From RYN-431 sp036388295 (GTDB lineage Bacteria; Planctomycetota; Phycisphaerae; Tepidisphaerales; Tepidisphaeraceae): a stretch of 18,135 bases of DNA. Both the position numbers and the translations under genes were made by a program. The stretch is taken from positions 1 to 18,135 of the forward strand of contig DASVSC010000241.1 in assembly GCA_036388295.1 (NCBI GenBank), read 5' to 3'. Shown in pieces: positions 1 to 7,024 of this stretch; within the stretch, counting starts at the first letter, position 1, and each line of letters starts with the position of its first letter. The notes beneath the pieces were generated by a model. That model saw only the letters and a program-made list of their open reading frames with translations. It had not been told where the DNA came from and did not search any database.

Positions 1-464
1 TTTACACCCGCGGCTGAAACCATCATGCCTGCCTGTGGATCATCCGATTCTACGGGTCGCGGTACGCCGAGGCTGCGTCAACGGAGGGATATCCCCCGTA
101 AGTACAAGGAACAGGGAATAAAAACAGCGTCTTCCGTAACAGCCGCGCCGACGGGCAGGATTTTTACTGACACGGTCGGCCGGCCTTGTAACGTGCAGGG
201 GTGGCCGTCGTTCCGACATCTGCGCTGCAGGCTTTGCCGTGGAGAAATCGCGCCGATCACGCGGCGCAAGTCTCACGGCAGGCTGGGCAAGGGCCGTACG
301 GCCGGGGCGGGTTTGTTTTTCGCCGAAGTGATGGCCGGGCCGCAGGCCGGAGCGCGCTGCGCGTTTGTAAACGGCCGGAACAAAATCGACGCACTTTTTC
401 TGACTTACGCCGAAACACTCGGCCCGGCTTTGTCGTAGAGCAGGCACTGCGTGCCTTTGCCCAC
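1..464. other. No recognisable gene; two small palindromes
   Basis: Open frames cross this stretch on both strands, but none gives a protein with recognisable motifs or natural-looking composition. A near-palindrome centred on GGGATATCCC lies at 81-99, with flanks ACGG and CCGT that also pair. A 6-bp stem with a 3-base loop (AGGCAC-TGC-GTGCCT) lies at 442-456, nine bases past the hicA stop codon. It could end hicA transcription but has no T-run. The left part may be the end of a feature outside the window. Confidence 0.5.
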
Positions 465-692
465 TCACAACCGGGCGGCGAAGTCTTCAATCGTCAGGCC
501 CAAATCGGCGGTAATGCCGCGCAGCGTGCCCGCTTTGAGGTCTTTGCCGGCGTGCATCGGCCTGTCCGCGCGACGGCGATCGGCGGGGCGTTGATAAACC
601 GCGTGGCTCCCCTTTTGCCGGTCGAACACGAAGCCCAACGATTCTGCCACGCGGACGACTTCGCGGGCACGGATGGACGGGATCTTCGGCAC
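465..692 (-). CDS. hicA: HicA-family toxin (mRNA interferase)
   Basis: This 75-residue protein matches the HicA toxin family: small double-stranded-RNA-binding-fold ribonucleases that cleave mRNA when not held by HicB. The family signature is visible: an N-terminal helix (residues 7-19), G-F-x-F-D-R-Q-K-G-S-H-A-V-Y with the presumed catalytic His30, and the later H-A-G-K-D-L-K-A-G-T-L-R-G-I segment (residues 47-60). The length is normal for HicA. The start is GTG, three bases after the stop of the upstream antitoxin gene, so the two are almost certainly co-transcribed and translationally coupled. The order antitoxin-then-toxin is one of the two seen for hic loci. I am confident of the family; whether the toxin is active cannot be told from sequence. 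Confidence 0.9.
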   Translation of the reverse strand: MPKIPSIRAREVVRVAESLGFVFDRQKGSHAVYQRPADRRRADRPMHAGKDLKAGTLRGITADLGLTIEDFAARL

Positions 693-695
693 GCG

Positions 696-914
696 TCAGG
701 CCACCGCCACGTCGATCGGCTTGATCAGCAGGTCTTCGACCGGCAACGGCTCGCCGTGCGCCTGCACGCTTTCGAGATACACGCTCATGGCTTCACGCAG
801 GTTGGCGATCGCTTCGTCGAGCGTGTCACCTTCGGCATGGCACCCGGGCAGGGCCGGACAAAAGGCGTGATAGCCGCCGTCGGGTTCGGCTTCGAACAGG
901 GCGGTGTAGCGCAT
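696..914 (-). CDS. hicB: HicB-like antitoxin (short form)
   Basis: This 72-residue protein has the HicB RNase H-like fold signature: E-A-E-P-D-G-G-Y-H-A-F-C-P-A-L-P-G-C (residues 8-25) followed by G-D-T-L-D-E-A-I-A-N-L-R-E-A. It would bind and neutralise the HicA toxin encoded three bases downstream. Many HicB proteins carry a C-terminal ribbon-helix-helix or helix-turn-helix domain for autoregulation; here the protein ends soon after the fold, so this is the short, single-domain form. It starts with ATG, 18 bases after the stop codon of the hotdog-fold gene. No Shine-Dalgarno site is clear, but a TACAAT hexamer (minus strand, 921-926) lies just before the start and could give a nearly leaderless transcript. 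Confidence 0.88.
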   Translation of the reverse strand: MRYTALFEAEPDGGYHAFCPALPGCHAEGDTLDEAIANLREAMSVYLESVQAHGEPLPVEDLLIKPIDVAVA

Positions 915-932
915 GGGCCGAATTGTAGCCGA

Positions 933-1541
933 TTACTTCTGCTTGCGCAGCGCTTTGACCTTGTGCTGGAGCTTGGGCGTGATGTGGAACGTCACTTCGC
1001 ATTTGCCGACGCGGCGTTCGCGGCCTTGCTTGCCGATCGGCTGCTGCATGATGTCCATGTCGAGCGTGGAGTTGAACTCGGTGCCAGTAGCGATTTTTTC
1101 GCGGAGGTTTTCGCGGCTCCGCATGTGATAAACCGCCGGGCCGAGGCAGGGGCGGAGAAAGGTGTAGTTCAGGTTCTTGCAGACGACGGTGTAGTCGGAG
1201 CCGACGATGCCGAAGACGTACATGCCGCCGGCGATTTCGGCATTACCGAGCAGGGCGCCGCCGGCCATGGCGTTGTACCAGTTGCGGTTGAACTTCCGGA
1301 ACGGCAGGATCGCCTGGTAGCGGTCGTCGCCGATCTGCTTCGTGCGAATGCCGCTGAAAAACGCCAGCGGCAGCCAGATGAAACTGCAGATCGAGTGCCA
1401 GAAATTGTCCCGCGTGCTCAGGCGGCTGATGAAGGCTTCGACGCGGTCGAACCAGCCAGCCGGCGGGGGCGCGACGGGCCGTACGCGTTTGGCCGGCACG
1501 GGCGCATCGGCGGGAGTTTGGACGGTGTCGGGCGACGTCAT
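933..1541 (-). CDS. Hotdog-fold thioesterase-like protein (DUF4442-like)
   Basis: This is a 202-residue soluble protein. The central part (about residues 75-140) resembles the DUF4442/PaaI-type hotdog fold: N-R-N-W-Y-N-A-M-A-G-G-A-L-L-G-N-A-E, then a V-G-S-D-Y-T-V-V segment and F-L-R-P. In hotdog thioesterases this places the long central helix and a Glu or Asp near the acyl-thioester site, so acyl-CoA hydrolysis is possible but unproven. The first 25 residues are Pro/Ala-rich and probably disordered. The C-terminus is strongly basic (ends R-K-Q-K). It starts at an ATG divergent from nadC with about 110 bases between, and is the first gene of a run with hicBA. Family placement is by motif memory only. 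Confidence 0.72.
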   Translation of the reverse strand: MTSPDTVQTPADAPVPAKRVRPVAPPPAGWFDRVEAFISRLSTRDNFWHSICSFIWLPLAFFSGIRTKQIGDDRYQAILPFRKFNRNWYNAMAGGALLGNAEIAGGMYVFGIVGSDYTVVCKNLNYTFLRPCLGPAVYHMRSRENLREKIATGTEFNSTLDMDIMQQPIGKQGRERRVGKCEVTFHITPKLQHKVKALRKQK

Positions 1542-1650
1542 GGCAAGTCGAACAATCCTACGCGGCGTGCACCGAAATCACCAACCCCATTTGCGGTTTA
1601 CCCGCCAGGTCTGCCCGCTGGCAAAACGGCCCAGTGATAGAATGCGAACC

Positions 1651-2559
1651 ATGCCCCCGTTCCCACCCCTCGACACCTTCAAAGACCTGATCCGCTTGGC
1701 CCGCCTGGAAGACCTCGGCCCCGGCCTGGACGACTGCACGTCACGCTTGGCCGTCGATGAAAACCTGATCGGCGTTGGCACGCTGCTGCAGAAGCAGACG
1801 GGCGTCGCGTGCGGGCTGCCGATCGTTGAGCACGTCTGCCGGCTGTACGACGAACGCTTGCGCGTGGAGATGATTCCCGGCTTTCACATGGAGATCATCG
1901 AAGGGCGGTTCAGCGACATGAAGCAGACGCCCTTGTTGCGCGTGCGCGGGCCGATGCGAAGTCTGCTGTCGGCCGAGCGGGTGCTGCTGAACTTCGTGCA
2001 GCGCATGAGCGGCGTGGCGACGCTGACGGCGAAGTTCGCCCGGCGCACCGAAGGCACCGGGGCCGTGCTGGTCGACACACGCAAGACGATGCCGGGCTTC
2101 CGCAGTCTCGACAAATACGCCACCCTCGCCGGCGGGGCGGCCGGGCACCGCACGGGCCTGTACGACATGCTGCTGCTGAAAGACAACCACCTGGCCGCCC
2201 TCGGCAGCCGCGATTGGGCGGCGGGCGTGGCGCGTGTGGTGAAGGCGTCCCGCGCCGAAGCGCCGCAGCGGCCGACGATGGTGGAGATCGACACCCTCGA
2301 CCAGCTCCGCGCGGTGCTGCCGATCGACGGCGTCGACTACGTGCTGCTGGACAACATGGACTGCCCCACAATGACCCAGGCCGTGCAGTTGCGCGACGCG
2401 AGCGGCAAGAAGGGCCGGCTGCAGCTCGAAGCCAGCGGCGGCGTCACGCTGGAAACGATCCGGCCGATCGCGCTGACGGGCGTGGAGCGGATCAGCGTCG
2501 GCTACGTGACGCACTCCGCGCCGGCGCTGGACGTCAGTTTAGATATCGAGGAGCAGTAA
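1651..2559 (+). CDS. nadC: Nicotinate-nucleotide pyrophosphorylase (quinolinate phosphoribosyltransferase)
   Basis: NadC converts quinolinate and PRPP to nicotinate mononucleotide, CO2 and pyrophosphate in de novo NAD synthesis. From the ATG at 1651 the protein is 302 residues, slightly above the usual 270-300. Signature segments are all present: L-N-F-V-Q-R-M-S-G-V-A-T (113-124), D-T-R-K-T-M-P-G-F-R (142-151), H-R-T-G-L-Y-D (166-172), L-K-D-N-H (176-180), V-E-I-D (211-214), L-L-D-N-M (232-236), E-A-S-G-G-V (260-265) and V-G-Y-V-T-H-S (283-289). The putative PRPP- and quinolinate-binding Arg, His and Lys residues are therefore intact. Another in-frame ATG lies at 1642, so the start is uncertain by three codons. 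The frame stays open further upstream, but that part has no NadC similarity and overlaps the divergent gene. No nadA or nadB lies nearby. Confidence 0.95.
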   Translation: MPPFPPLDTFKDLIRLARLEDLGPGLDDCTSRLAVDENLIGVGTLLQKQTGVACGLPIVEHVCRLYDERLRVEMIPGFHMEIIEGRFSDMKQTPLLRVRGPMRSLLSAERVLLNFVQRMSGVATLTAKFARRTEGTGAVLVDTRKTMPGFRSLDKYATLAGGAAGHRTGLYDMLLLKDNHLAALGSRDWAAGVARVVKASRAEAPQRPTMVEIDTLDQLRAVLPIDGVDYVLLDNMDCPTMTQAVQLRDASGKKGRLQLEASGGVTLETIRPIALTGVERISVGYVTHSAPALDVSLDIEEQ

Positions 2560-2641
2560 TTGTTCCCTCATCCAGTACGCCGGGACGTGCCGCAGGCACG
2601 CGGGTTAGTGGTGAGGGCGGAACGCCGAACAACGCTCGGAA

Positions 2642-2750
2642 GCGAAGCGGATTCACCACGGAGACACGGAGGCACGGAGAAGAAGAACAAGCAATGGTCC
2701 TTCTCTTTCTTCTCCGTGCCTCCGTGCCTCCGTGGTGAAATCCGCTCCGC
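2642..2750. repeat. Long inverted repeat built of CACGGAGG units
   Basis: The left arm (about 2642-2685) and right arm (about 2707-2750) are reverse complements over about 44 positions, with two or three mismatches and one inserted base. The loop is about 21 bases. Each arm contains three tandem copies of a CACGGAGR-like unit, as in CACGGAGGCACGGAG. The element lies between convergent nadC and htrA, so a transcript from either side would form a very stable hairpin. From general knowledge, similar CCACGGAGACACGGAG sequences recur in many environmental bacterial genomes; I cannot verify copy number here. Confidence 0.85.
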
Positions 2751-2810
2751 CCGCCGAGCCGATTGACGCTCGGCCCTCGCCCTTGTTCAAACGGGAGAGG
2801 GAACAAGAAA

Positions 2811-2840
2811 GCCGGCCGGCGTCCTTCGACGCCGGCCGGC
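2811..2840 (-). terminator. Intrinsic terminator of the htrA gene
   Basis: A perfect 13-bp GC-rich stem (GCCGGCCGGCGTC and its complement) encloses a 4-base loop. On the minus strand it lies 30 bases past the htrA stop codon and is followed by TTTCTTGTT, a moderately T-rich tail. That orientation fits rho-independent termination of htrA. In the plus direction the following bases are not T-rich, so a role for nadC is less likely. Confidence 0.75.
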
Positions 2841-2869
2841 CATGGGATTTCATACGAATCGGTGAGGGC

Positions 2870-4534
2870 TTACCGCCCGCGTTTGGGCAGCATCATCATG
2901 CGTTCGCCTTGCTTGTTGAGCGTGTCGATGCGCAGGCCCTTGGTCAGGTCCGCTTTCGCCAGGGCGGCCCGGGCGTCTTCGGCGCTGGTGACGGGCGTTT
3001 GGCCGATGCGGGTGACGAGGTCGCCGGGGCGGATGCCGAGCATCGAAGCGGGCGAGCCGGGACGCACCTGCTTGACGATCGCGCCGCGCGATTCGCCCGG
3101 CAGGCCGGCGGCTTCCAGTTCCTCGGCCGTCGGCGTCGAAACGCTCAGGCCCAAGGCGTTCATCTGCTGCGCGGGGGCGGGCGTCTGCCGGCCGCCGGGC
3201 TGACCGCCGGCCATGGCGAGGTCGCCTTCGGGCTGCGTCCCGAGCTTCACTTCGACATCAATGAACATGCGTACGTTAATGATACCGTTACCGTCACCGT
3301 CGTTGTCGCTCCTGGAAGTGACACGCCAGACCTTGAGCTTGGCAACCTGCCCCGGCGGCATGGCGGCGACCTTCGTGCGGAACTCGGTCATGCTCTTGAG
3401 CGGTTGACCGTTCAGTTCGGTGATAATGTCGCTGAGCTTCAGCACGTTCAGGGCCGGGCTGTTGGAGAGCACGGAGCTGACAAAAATGCCGTTCTCGCCC
3501 TTGAAGCCGGCCGCTTCGACGCCGGCCTTGGTGTTGGGGTTGTCGCTGTGGATGTCGTCGATGCCGATGCCGAGGTAGCCGCGGACGACTTTGCCGTTGG
3601 TCTTGAGCGACTCGAACACCGTCTTGGCCTGGCTGGACGGGATGGCAAAGCCGATGCCGCTGAAGCTGCCGCTGCGGCTGGCGATGGCGGTGTTGATGCC
3701 GATGACTTCGCCGCGGGTGTTGCACAACGGGCCGCCCGAGTTGCCGGGGTTGATGGCGGCGTCGACCTGGATGAAGTTTTCGTACGCGAAGCCGCCGGTG
3801 TTTTGACGGCTGATGATGTCGACGCGGTCGCGGTTAAGGGCGCTGACGATGCCATGGCTCATCGAGCCGACGAAGCCGAACGGGCTACCGAAGGCGACGA
3901 CAATGTCGCCCTTCTCCAGCGTCTCGCTGTCGCCCCATTTGGCGGCCATCACGCGGTCGGCCTTGATCTTGACCACCGCCAGGTCGGTTTTCGGGTCGGT
4001 GGCGACGACGGTGGCGTTTTCGATCCGCCGGCCGTCGTTCAGGACGACGTCGACTTCGCTGGCGTCGGCGACGACGTGGTTATTCGTCACGATCCAGGCG
4101 TCGCCGTCCTTGGCGTCCATGATGACGCCGCTGCCGGTGGCGCGTTCGAGTTGTTGTTGTTCTTCGGGGCTCGGCGGCTGGGCCTCTTCGTTGTTGCCGT
4201 CGGCGTCCGGCTCCTGCGGCTGACCGCGGCGGGGTTGGCCTTGTCCGTTGGGGCCGAAGAAGCGGAACAGATCCTGCGGGCTCATCTGGCCGGGCGTGGC
4301 GCGTACGCTTTTGCTGACGGTCAGGTGCACCACGCTGTTTTCCATGGCGTGGTTGACGGCCTTGTAGACGTTGGACATGTCGCCGGCGGTGGCGAGGGTC
4401 GAGCGGGCGTCGGCCACCTGGGCCTCGGCGCGGGCGAACTGCACGTCTTTGACGAGCGAAGTGCCGACGCCCCACGTGGCCGCGCCGATGCCGCCGACGG
4501 CGACGAGGGTCAAGAGTCTGCGAGCGGGTTTCAT
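2870..4534 (-). CDS. HtrA/DegP-family periplasmic serine protease with two PDZ domains
   Basis: The 554-residue protein is a trypsin-like protease/chaperone of envelope quality control. An N-terminal signal or anchor (residues 5-27, after K-P-A-R-R) exports it. The protease domain runs from about 55 to 300, with the catalytic triad visible: His153 in T-N-N-H-V-V, Asp184 in D-P-K-T-D-L-A-V-V-K and Ser266 in G-N-S-G-G-P-L. PDZ1 covers about 315-430 and PDZ2 about 455-550 (G-S-P-A-S-M-L-G-I-R-P-G-D-L). A Gln/Pro/Glu-rich stretch (about 95-130), probably a surface loop, sits before the protease core. An acidic D-N-D-G-D-G-N-G segment lies in PDZ1 (about 410-417). A GGAGGA Shine-Dalgarno site seven bases upstream supports the ATG start. 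It is transcribed alone and ends at the 2811-2840 hairpin. DegP, DegQ and DegS cannot be told apart by sequence alone. Confidence 0.95.
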   Translation of the reverse strand: MKPARRLLTLVAVGGIGAATWGVGTSLVKDVQFARAEAQVADARSTLATAGDMSNVYKAVNHAMENSVVHLTVSKSVRATPGQMSPQDLFRFFGPNGQGQPRRGQPQEPDADGNNEEAQPPSPEEQQQLERATGSGVIMDAKDGDAWIVTNNHVVADASEVDVVLNDGRRIENATVVATDPKTDLAVVKIKADRVMAAKWGDSETLEKGDIVVAFGSPFGFVGSMSHGIVSALNRDRVDIISRQNTGGFAYENFIQVDAAINPGNSGGPLCNTRGEVIGINTAIASRSGSFSGIGFAIPSSQAKTVFESLKTNGKVVRGYLGIGIDDIHSDNPNTKAGVEAAGFKGENGIFVSSVLSNSPALNVLKLSDIITELNGQPLKSMTEFRTKVAAMPPGQVAKLKVWRVTSRSDNDGDGNGIINVRMFIDVEVKLGTQPEGDLAMAGGQPGGRQTPAPAQQMNALGLSVSTPTAEELEAAGLPGESRGAIVKQVRPGSPASMLGIRPGDLVTRIGQTPVTSAEDARAALAKADLTKGLRIDTLNKQGERMMMLPKRGR

Positions 4535-4675
4535 CTAAGAATCCTCCAAAGGTTTGCTGTTGATACGACCGAACCGGGTCCGGCGATGTTAGCGTAATCC
4601 GACGGGTGTACGGACAATTTCGCCGGGCGTTGCCGGCAATCGTGTCCTTTGACGCGTGGACGCCCCGGCAACGGC

Positions 4676-5521
4676 TCAGACCGAAGCGGTGTCGCGCAGG
4701 AACAGGCGGCGCTGGTCGTCCGGCATACTGTAGCCATGGGCGGCCGCAGGATAAGCGCCCGTCTCCACCAGCTTTACGTACCCGGCCGCGGTGTCGGTCA
4801 GGCTTGCGGACAACTCAATATGCGGCACGAACTTCGGCTGACGGTCGGTCTGGCGGAGCAAATCCTGCAGCACGACGACATGGGCATGGCACGCCGGCCC
4901 GGCGCCGCAGCCGATGACGGGGACGTCGATTTCGTCGACCACTTTCCGCCCGACCTCGCCCGGCACGGCCTCCAGCAGCACGGCGGCCGCCCCGGCGTGG
5001 GCGAAGGCGGCGGCCTGTTTGACGATGTGGTTAGCCTCGTCCACGGTGCGGCCCTGGAACTTGTAGCCGCCCATCAGCCCGACCGCCTGCGGTCGCAGCC
5101 CCAGGTGGGCCACGACGGCCACGCCGGCCTGGGAGAGCGCGCGGACCAGGTCCAGGTGGTATTCGCTGACTTCGACTTTGATCGCGTCGCAGCCGCTGCG
5201 CTTGATCATCTCACAGGCGTTATCGATCGCGGTCGGGCCGGCGGACTGGTAGCTGCCGAAGGGCAGGTCGCCCATGACCAGCGTATTGGGCGCGCCGCGT
5301 TTCACGGCGGCGGTGAGTTCGATCAGGAAATCGAGCGTGATCGGCAGGGTGGACGAATGGCCGAGGATGACGTTCGAGGCCGAGTCGCCCACCAGCAGGA
5401 TCTGCACGCCGGCGGCTTCAAGCAGGCGGGCCGTGGTGTAGTCGTAGCACGTCAGCATGGCGACCCGGCGGCCGGTCTTGCGGGCCAGTCGCAGGTCGTT
5501 CATGGTAAAGGGATTGGCCAT
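4676..5521 (-). CDS. panB: 3-methyl-2-oxobutanoate hydroxymethyltransferase
   Basis: PanB transfers a hydroxymethyl group from 5,10-methylene-tetrahydrofolate to 2-oxoisovalerate, giving ketopantoate, the first step of pantothenate and CoA synthesis. The 281-residue length is typical. Metal-binding and catalytic positions are in place: Asp46 in L-L-V-G-D-S, Asp85 in M-G-D-L-P-F-G-S-Y, Lys115 in A-I-K-V-E and Glu184 in L-L-E-A-V-P. H-L-G-L-R-P-Q (139-145) is also conserved. After the V-I-G-C-G-A-G loop (202-208), most family members read D-G-Q-V-L-V; this one reads C-H-A-H-V-V-V, which is unusual. The chosen ATG at 5521 is preceded by a TATAAT hexamer only about ten bases away. No panC or panD is adjacent. 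Confidence 0.94.
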   Translation of the reverse strand: MANPFTMNDLRLARKTGRRVAMLTCYDYTTARLLEAAGVQILLVGDSASNVILGHSSTLPITLDFLIELTAAVKRGAPNTLVMGDLPFGSYQSAGPTAIDNACEMIKRSGCDAIKVEVSEYHLDLVRALSQAGVAVVAHLGLRPQAVGLMGGYKFQGRTVDEANHIVKQAAAFAHAGAAAVLLEAVPGEVGRKVVDEIDVPVIGCGAGPACHAHVVVLQDLLRQTDRQPKFVPHIELSASLTDTAAGYVKLVETGAYPAAAHGYSMPDDQRRLFLRDTASV

Positions 5522-5531
5522 GGCTATCCCG

Positions 5532-5537
5532 ATTATA
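5532..5537 (-). promoter_or_regulatory. Possible -10 element of panB
   Basis: A consensus TATAAT hexamer on the minus strand ends ten bases before the panB ATG. If used, the transcript would be leaderless or nearly so, which fits the absence of a good Shine-Dalgarno site. I see no convincing -35 hexamer at the right distance. Confidence 0.4.
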
Positions 5538-5838
5538 GCTTACGCCGGCCGCCAACGCCGCCTGGCGACCGAACACAACGCATAACTGTTGGCGCGGCCG
5601 AGGGTCGACGCGGTGTTCGGGTGGGGCGGCGCGCCGCGGGTCTGGAGCGGCAGAGTCGGCCGAGGGAGTCGGCCCGCCGCCTGTCCGCCGGCCGAATCGC
5701 TGCTGATCGGATGCATTCGCAAGTTCACGCTCGTTATCTTACCGACGCGATCGGCGTCGCCCGGGGAGGGTTTCCACGATTTTACCGGTCGAAAGGCCTG
5801 AGACGGCAAACGCCGGCGCGCGGTCCTACCATCGGCCG
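5538..5838. other. Divergent intergenic region, no gene recognised
   Basis: About 300 bases separate divergent panB and the DUF2905 gene. Open frames exist on both strands but their products are rich in Arg, Pro and Ala, with no family resemblance. A direct repeat of AGTCGGCC occurs at about 5654 and 5668. Promoters for both flanking genes must lie here, but apart from the hexamer beside panB I cannot place one. Confidence 0.5.
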
Positions 5839-6063
5839 ATGATGCCGGACTTCGCTAAGATCCTGATTTTCGCCGGGCTGGCGCTGCTGGTGGCCGGCAT
5901 CGTTTTCTACGCGGCCGGGCGGATGGGGTTCCGCGGCATGCCGGGCGACGTCGCCTACCGCGGCGACAACGTGCGCGTCTACTTCCCGATCGTCAGTTGC
6001 ATCGTCCTTTCCGTCCTGCTGACGGCCGGCCTGTGGCTGTGGCAGTGGCTGACGCGGCGGTGA
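5839..6063 (+). CDS. DUF2905 small membrane protein
   Basis: This 74-residue integral membrane protein has two hydrophobic segments: about 7-26 (I-L-I-F-A-G-L-A-L-L) and about 48-69 (F-P-I-V-S-C-I-V-L-S). The loop between them carries G-R-M-G-F-R-G-M-P-G-D-V and R-G-D-N-V-R-V-Y-F-P, the hallmark of the DUF2905 family, whose function is unknown. Length is normal. Two ATG codons stand in tandem at 5839 and 5842, and either may start translation. It is followed on the same strand by a secreted protein after about 57 bases, so a two-gene unit is possible. Confidence 0.88.
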   Translation: MMPDFAKILIFAGLALLVAGIVFYAAGRMGFRGMPGDVAYRGDNVRVYFPIVSCIVLSVLLTAGLWLWQWLTRR

Positions 6064-6120
6064 CGTCGGGGCCGATTATTCGGTTGCACCGTCGGGCGGG
6101 TGCGGAGTAGCGTTGAACGG

Positions 6121-6762
6121 ATGCGACACCTTGCCCCGTCGTGGGCCCCGTCATGGATCGTGCTGGCGACCCTGCTGACGGCCGCCGCCGGACCGGCCCC
6201 GGACGCGCCGGGTGCCAAGCCGCCTGCCAAACCGGCCAAGCCCGACCCGAACACGACGGAGTACGTCGCCGCTCCGGTCAAGGCGCGGTTCCGCGTGCCG
6301 AAGTTGTGGCAACGGCGCGAGGTGCCGAACGCCTCGCCGGACGCGGTCTTTTTCTTCGACCCGGCACCTAAGAAAAAGCCCGGCCAGGTGACGTTCCAGC
6401 AGTACGTCTCGGTCTACCTGTCGCCCGCGAAGCCGACGCAGAAGACATTGGAAGACGTGGTCGGCGACACCCGCGCGGCGCTGCAGAAAATGACGCCGGG
6501 CGTGAAGTTCACGCGTGACCGCGCCCTGACCTACGCCGGCCGTCCCGCCTGGACCTTTCACTGGACGGCCAAGACGAAAGTGACCTCCGCCACGCCGGAC
6601 GGCCGTACGACCAACAGCTATCTCGACACCGACCGCGTCGAAACCGTCTGGCTGGAGCGCGACACGGTTTGCCAGGTCGGATTGATTGCCGACGTGCGGT
6701 TCATGCCGAGCCTGATGGAAAAGGCCGAGCCGGTGGCGAAAAGCGTGACATGGGACAAGTAA
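6121..6762 (+). CDS. Secreted protein of unknown function
   Basis: From the ATG at 6121 the product has 213 residues. Residues 1-24 look like a signal peptide (R-H at the start, then W-I-V-L-A-T-L-L-T-A-A-A-G). A Pro/Ala/Lys-rich linker (about 25-42) follows, then a compact domain with F-R-V-P-K-L-W-Q-R, V-F-F-F-D-P-A-P-K-K-K and a conserved-looking T-Y-A-G-R-P-A-W-T-F-H-W. The pattern of alternating beta segments recalls small lipid- or protein-binding domains of the PsbP/DUF1795 kind, but I cannot assign a family. A GTG at 6100 would add seven residues. A GGAG 13 bases before 6121 is a weak ribosome site. It stands after the DUF2905 gene and before a large inverted repeat. Confidence 0.75.
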   Translation: MRHLAPSWAPSWIVLATLLTAAAGPAPDAPGAKPPAKPAKPDPNTTEYVAAPVKARFRVPKLWQRREVPNASPDAVFFFDPAPKKKPGQVTFQQYVSVYLSPAKPTQKTLEDVVGDTRAALQKMTPGVKFTRDRALTYAGRPAWTFHWTAKTKVTSATPDGRTTNSYLDTDRVETVWLERDTVCQVGLIADVRFMPSLMEKAEPVAKSVTWDK

Positions 6763-6797
6763 ATCTGTGGATCACGAACGAATCCAATCTTTCCTTC

Positions 6798-6871
6798 GGC
6801 AGGCCTCGCTTCAGCGGGCCTGTCTTCGGGCTCGTCGGGCGGTCAACAGGCCCGCTGAAGCGGGGCCTGCC
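6798..6871. repeat. 26-bp inverted repeat with 22-base loop
   Basis: The arms 6798-6823 and 6846-6871 are complementary at 25 of 26 positions; the centre of the left arm reads CGCTTCAGCGGGCC. It lies 36 bases after the secreted-protein gene and could act as a terminator or transcript-stabilising hairpin, though no T-run follows. The size and sequence look like a dispersed palindromic repeat rather than a gene-specific terminator. Confidence 0.8.
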
Positions 6872-7024
6872 TAACGCTTCTGGCTTGGGGGGCGGACCGG
6901 CATTTCCCCTCACTGTTTCGTCAAAACCAATCCAAATCGGCAAGCGTATATCTCTTTTTCCTCGCCTTTCCCTGCCATTCGTCTATCGTGGGGCCGGGAA
7001 CCCGCTTCGCTGGATTGGACCCTA

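Larger units (their letters stand above)
2560..2869. other. Repeat-rich intergenic region between nadC and htrA
   Basis: This 310-base gap between two convergent genes has no plausible gene but four palindromes in a row. They are a 6-bp stem with GCA loop at 2586-2600, the long inverted repeat at 2642-2750, a 7-bp CTTGTTC/GAACAAG pair at 2782-2807, and a terminator-like hairpin at 2811-2840. The short open frames across it are translations of the repeats. It looks like a landing spot for dispersed palindromic elements. Confidence 0.7.

Noticed and set aside
201..1637. 478-residue plus-strand open frame
   Set aside because: It runs antisense to hicA, hicB and the hotdog-fold gene, all with clear family motifs. 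Its product is His/Arg/Ala/Val-rich without motifs.
1342..1650. N-terminal extension of nadC
   Set aside because: The frame is open upstream, but it overlaps the divergent gene and has no NadC similarity; starts at 1642 or 1651 fit the family length.
2732..4597. 621-residue plus-strand open frame
   Set aside because: It is antisense to htrA, whose catalytic triad and PDZ domains are evident; the frame is open only because of GC bias.
4649..5842. 397-residue plus-strand open frame
   Set aside because: It is antisense to panB, which has all its conserved residues.
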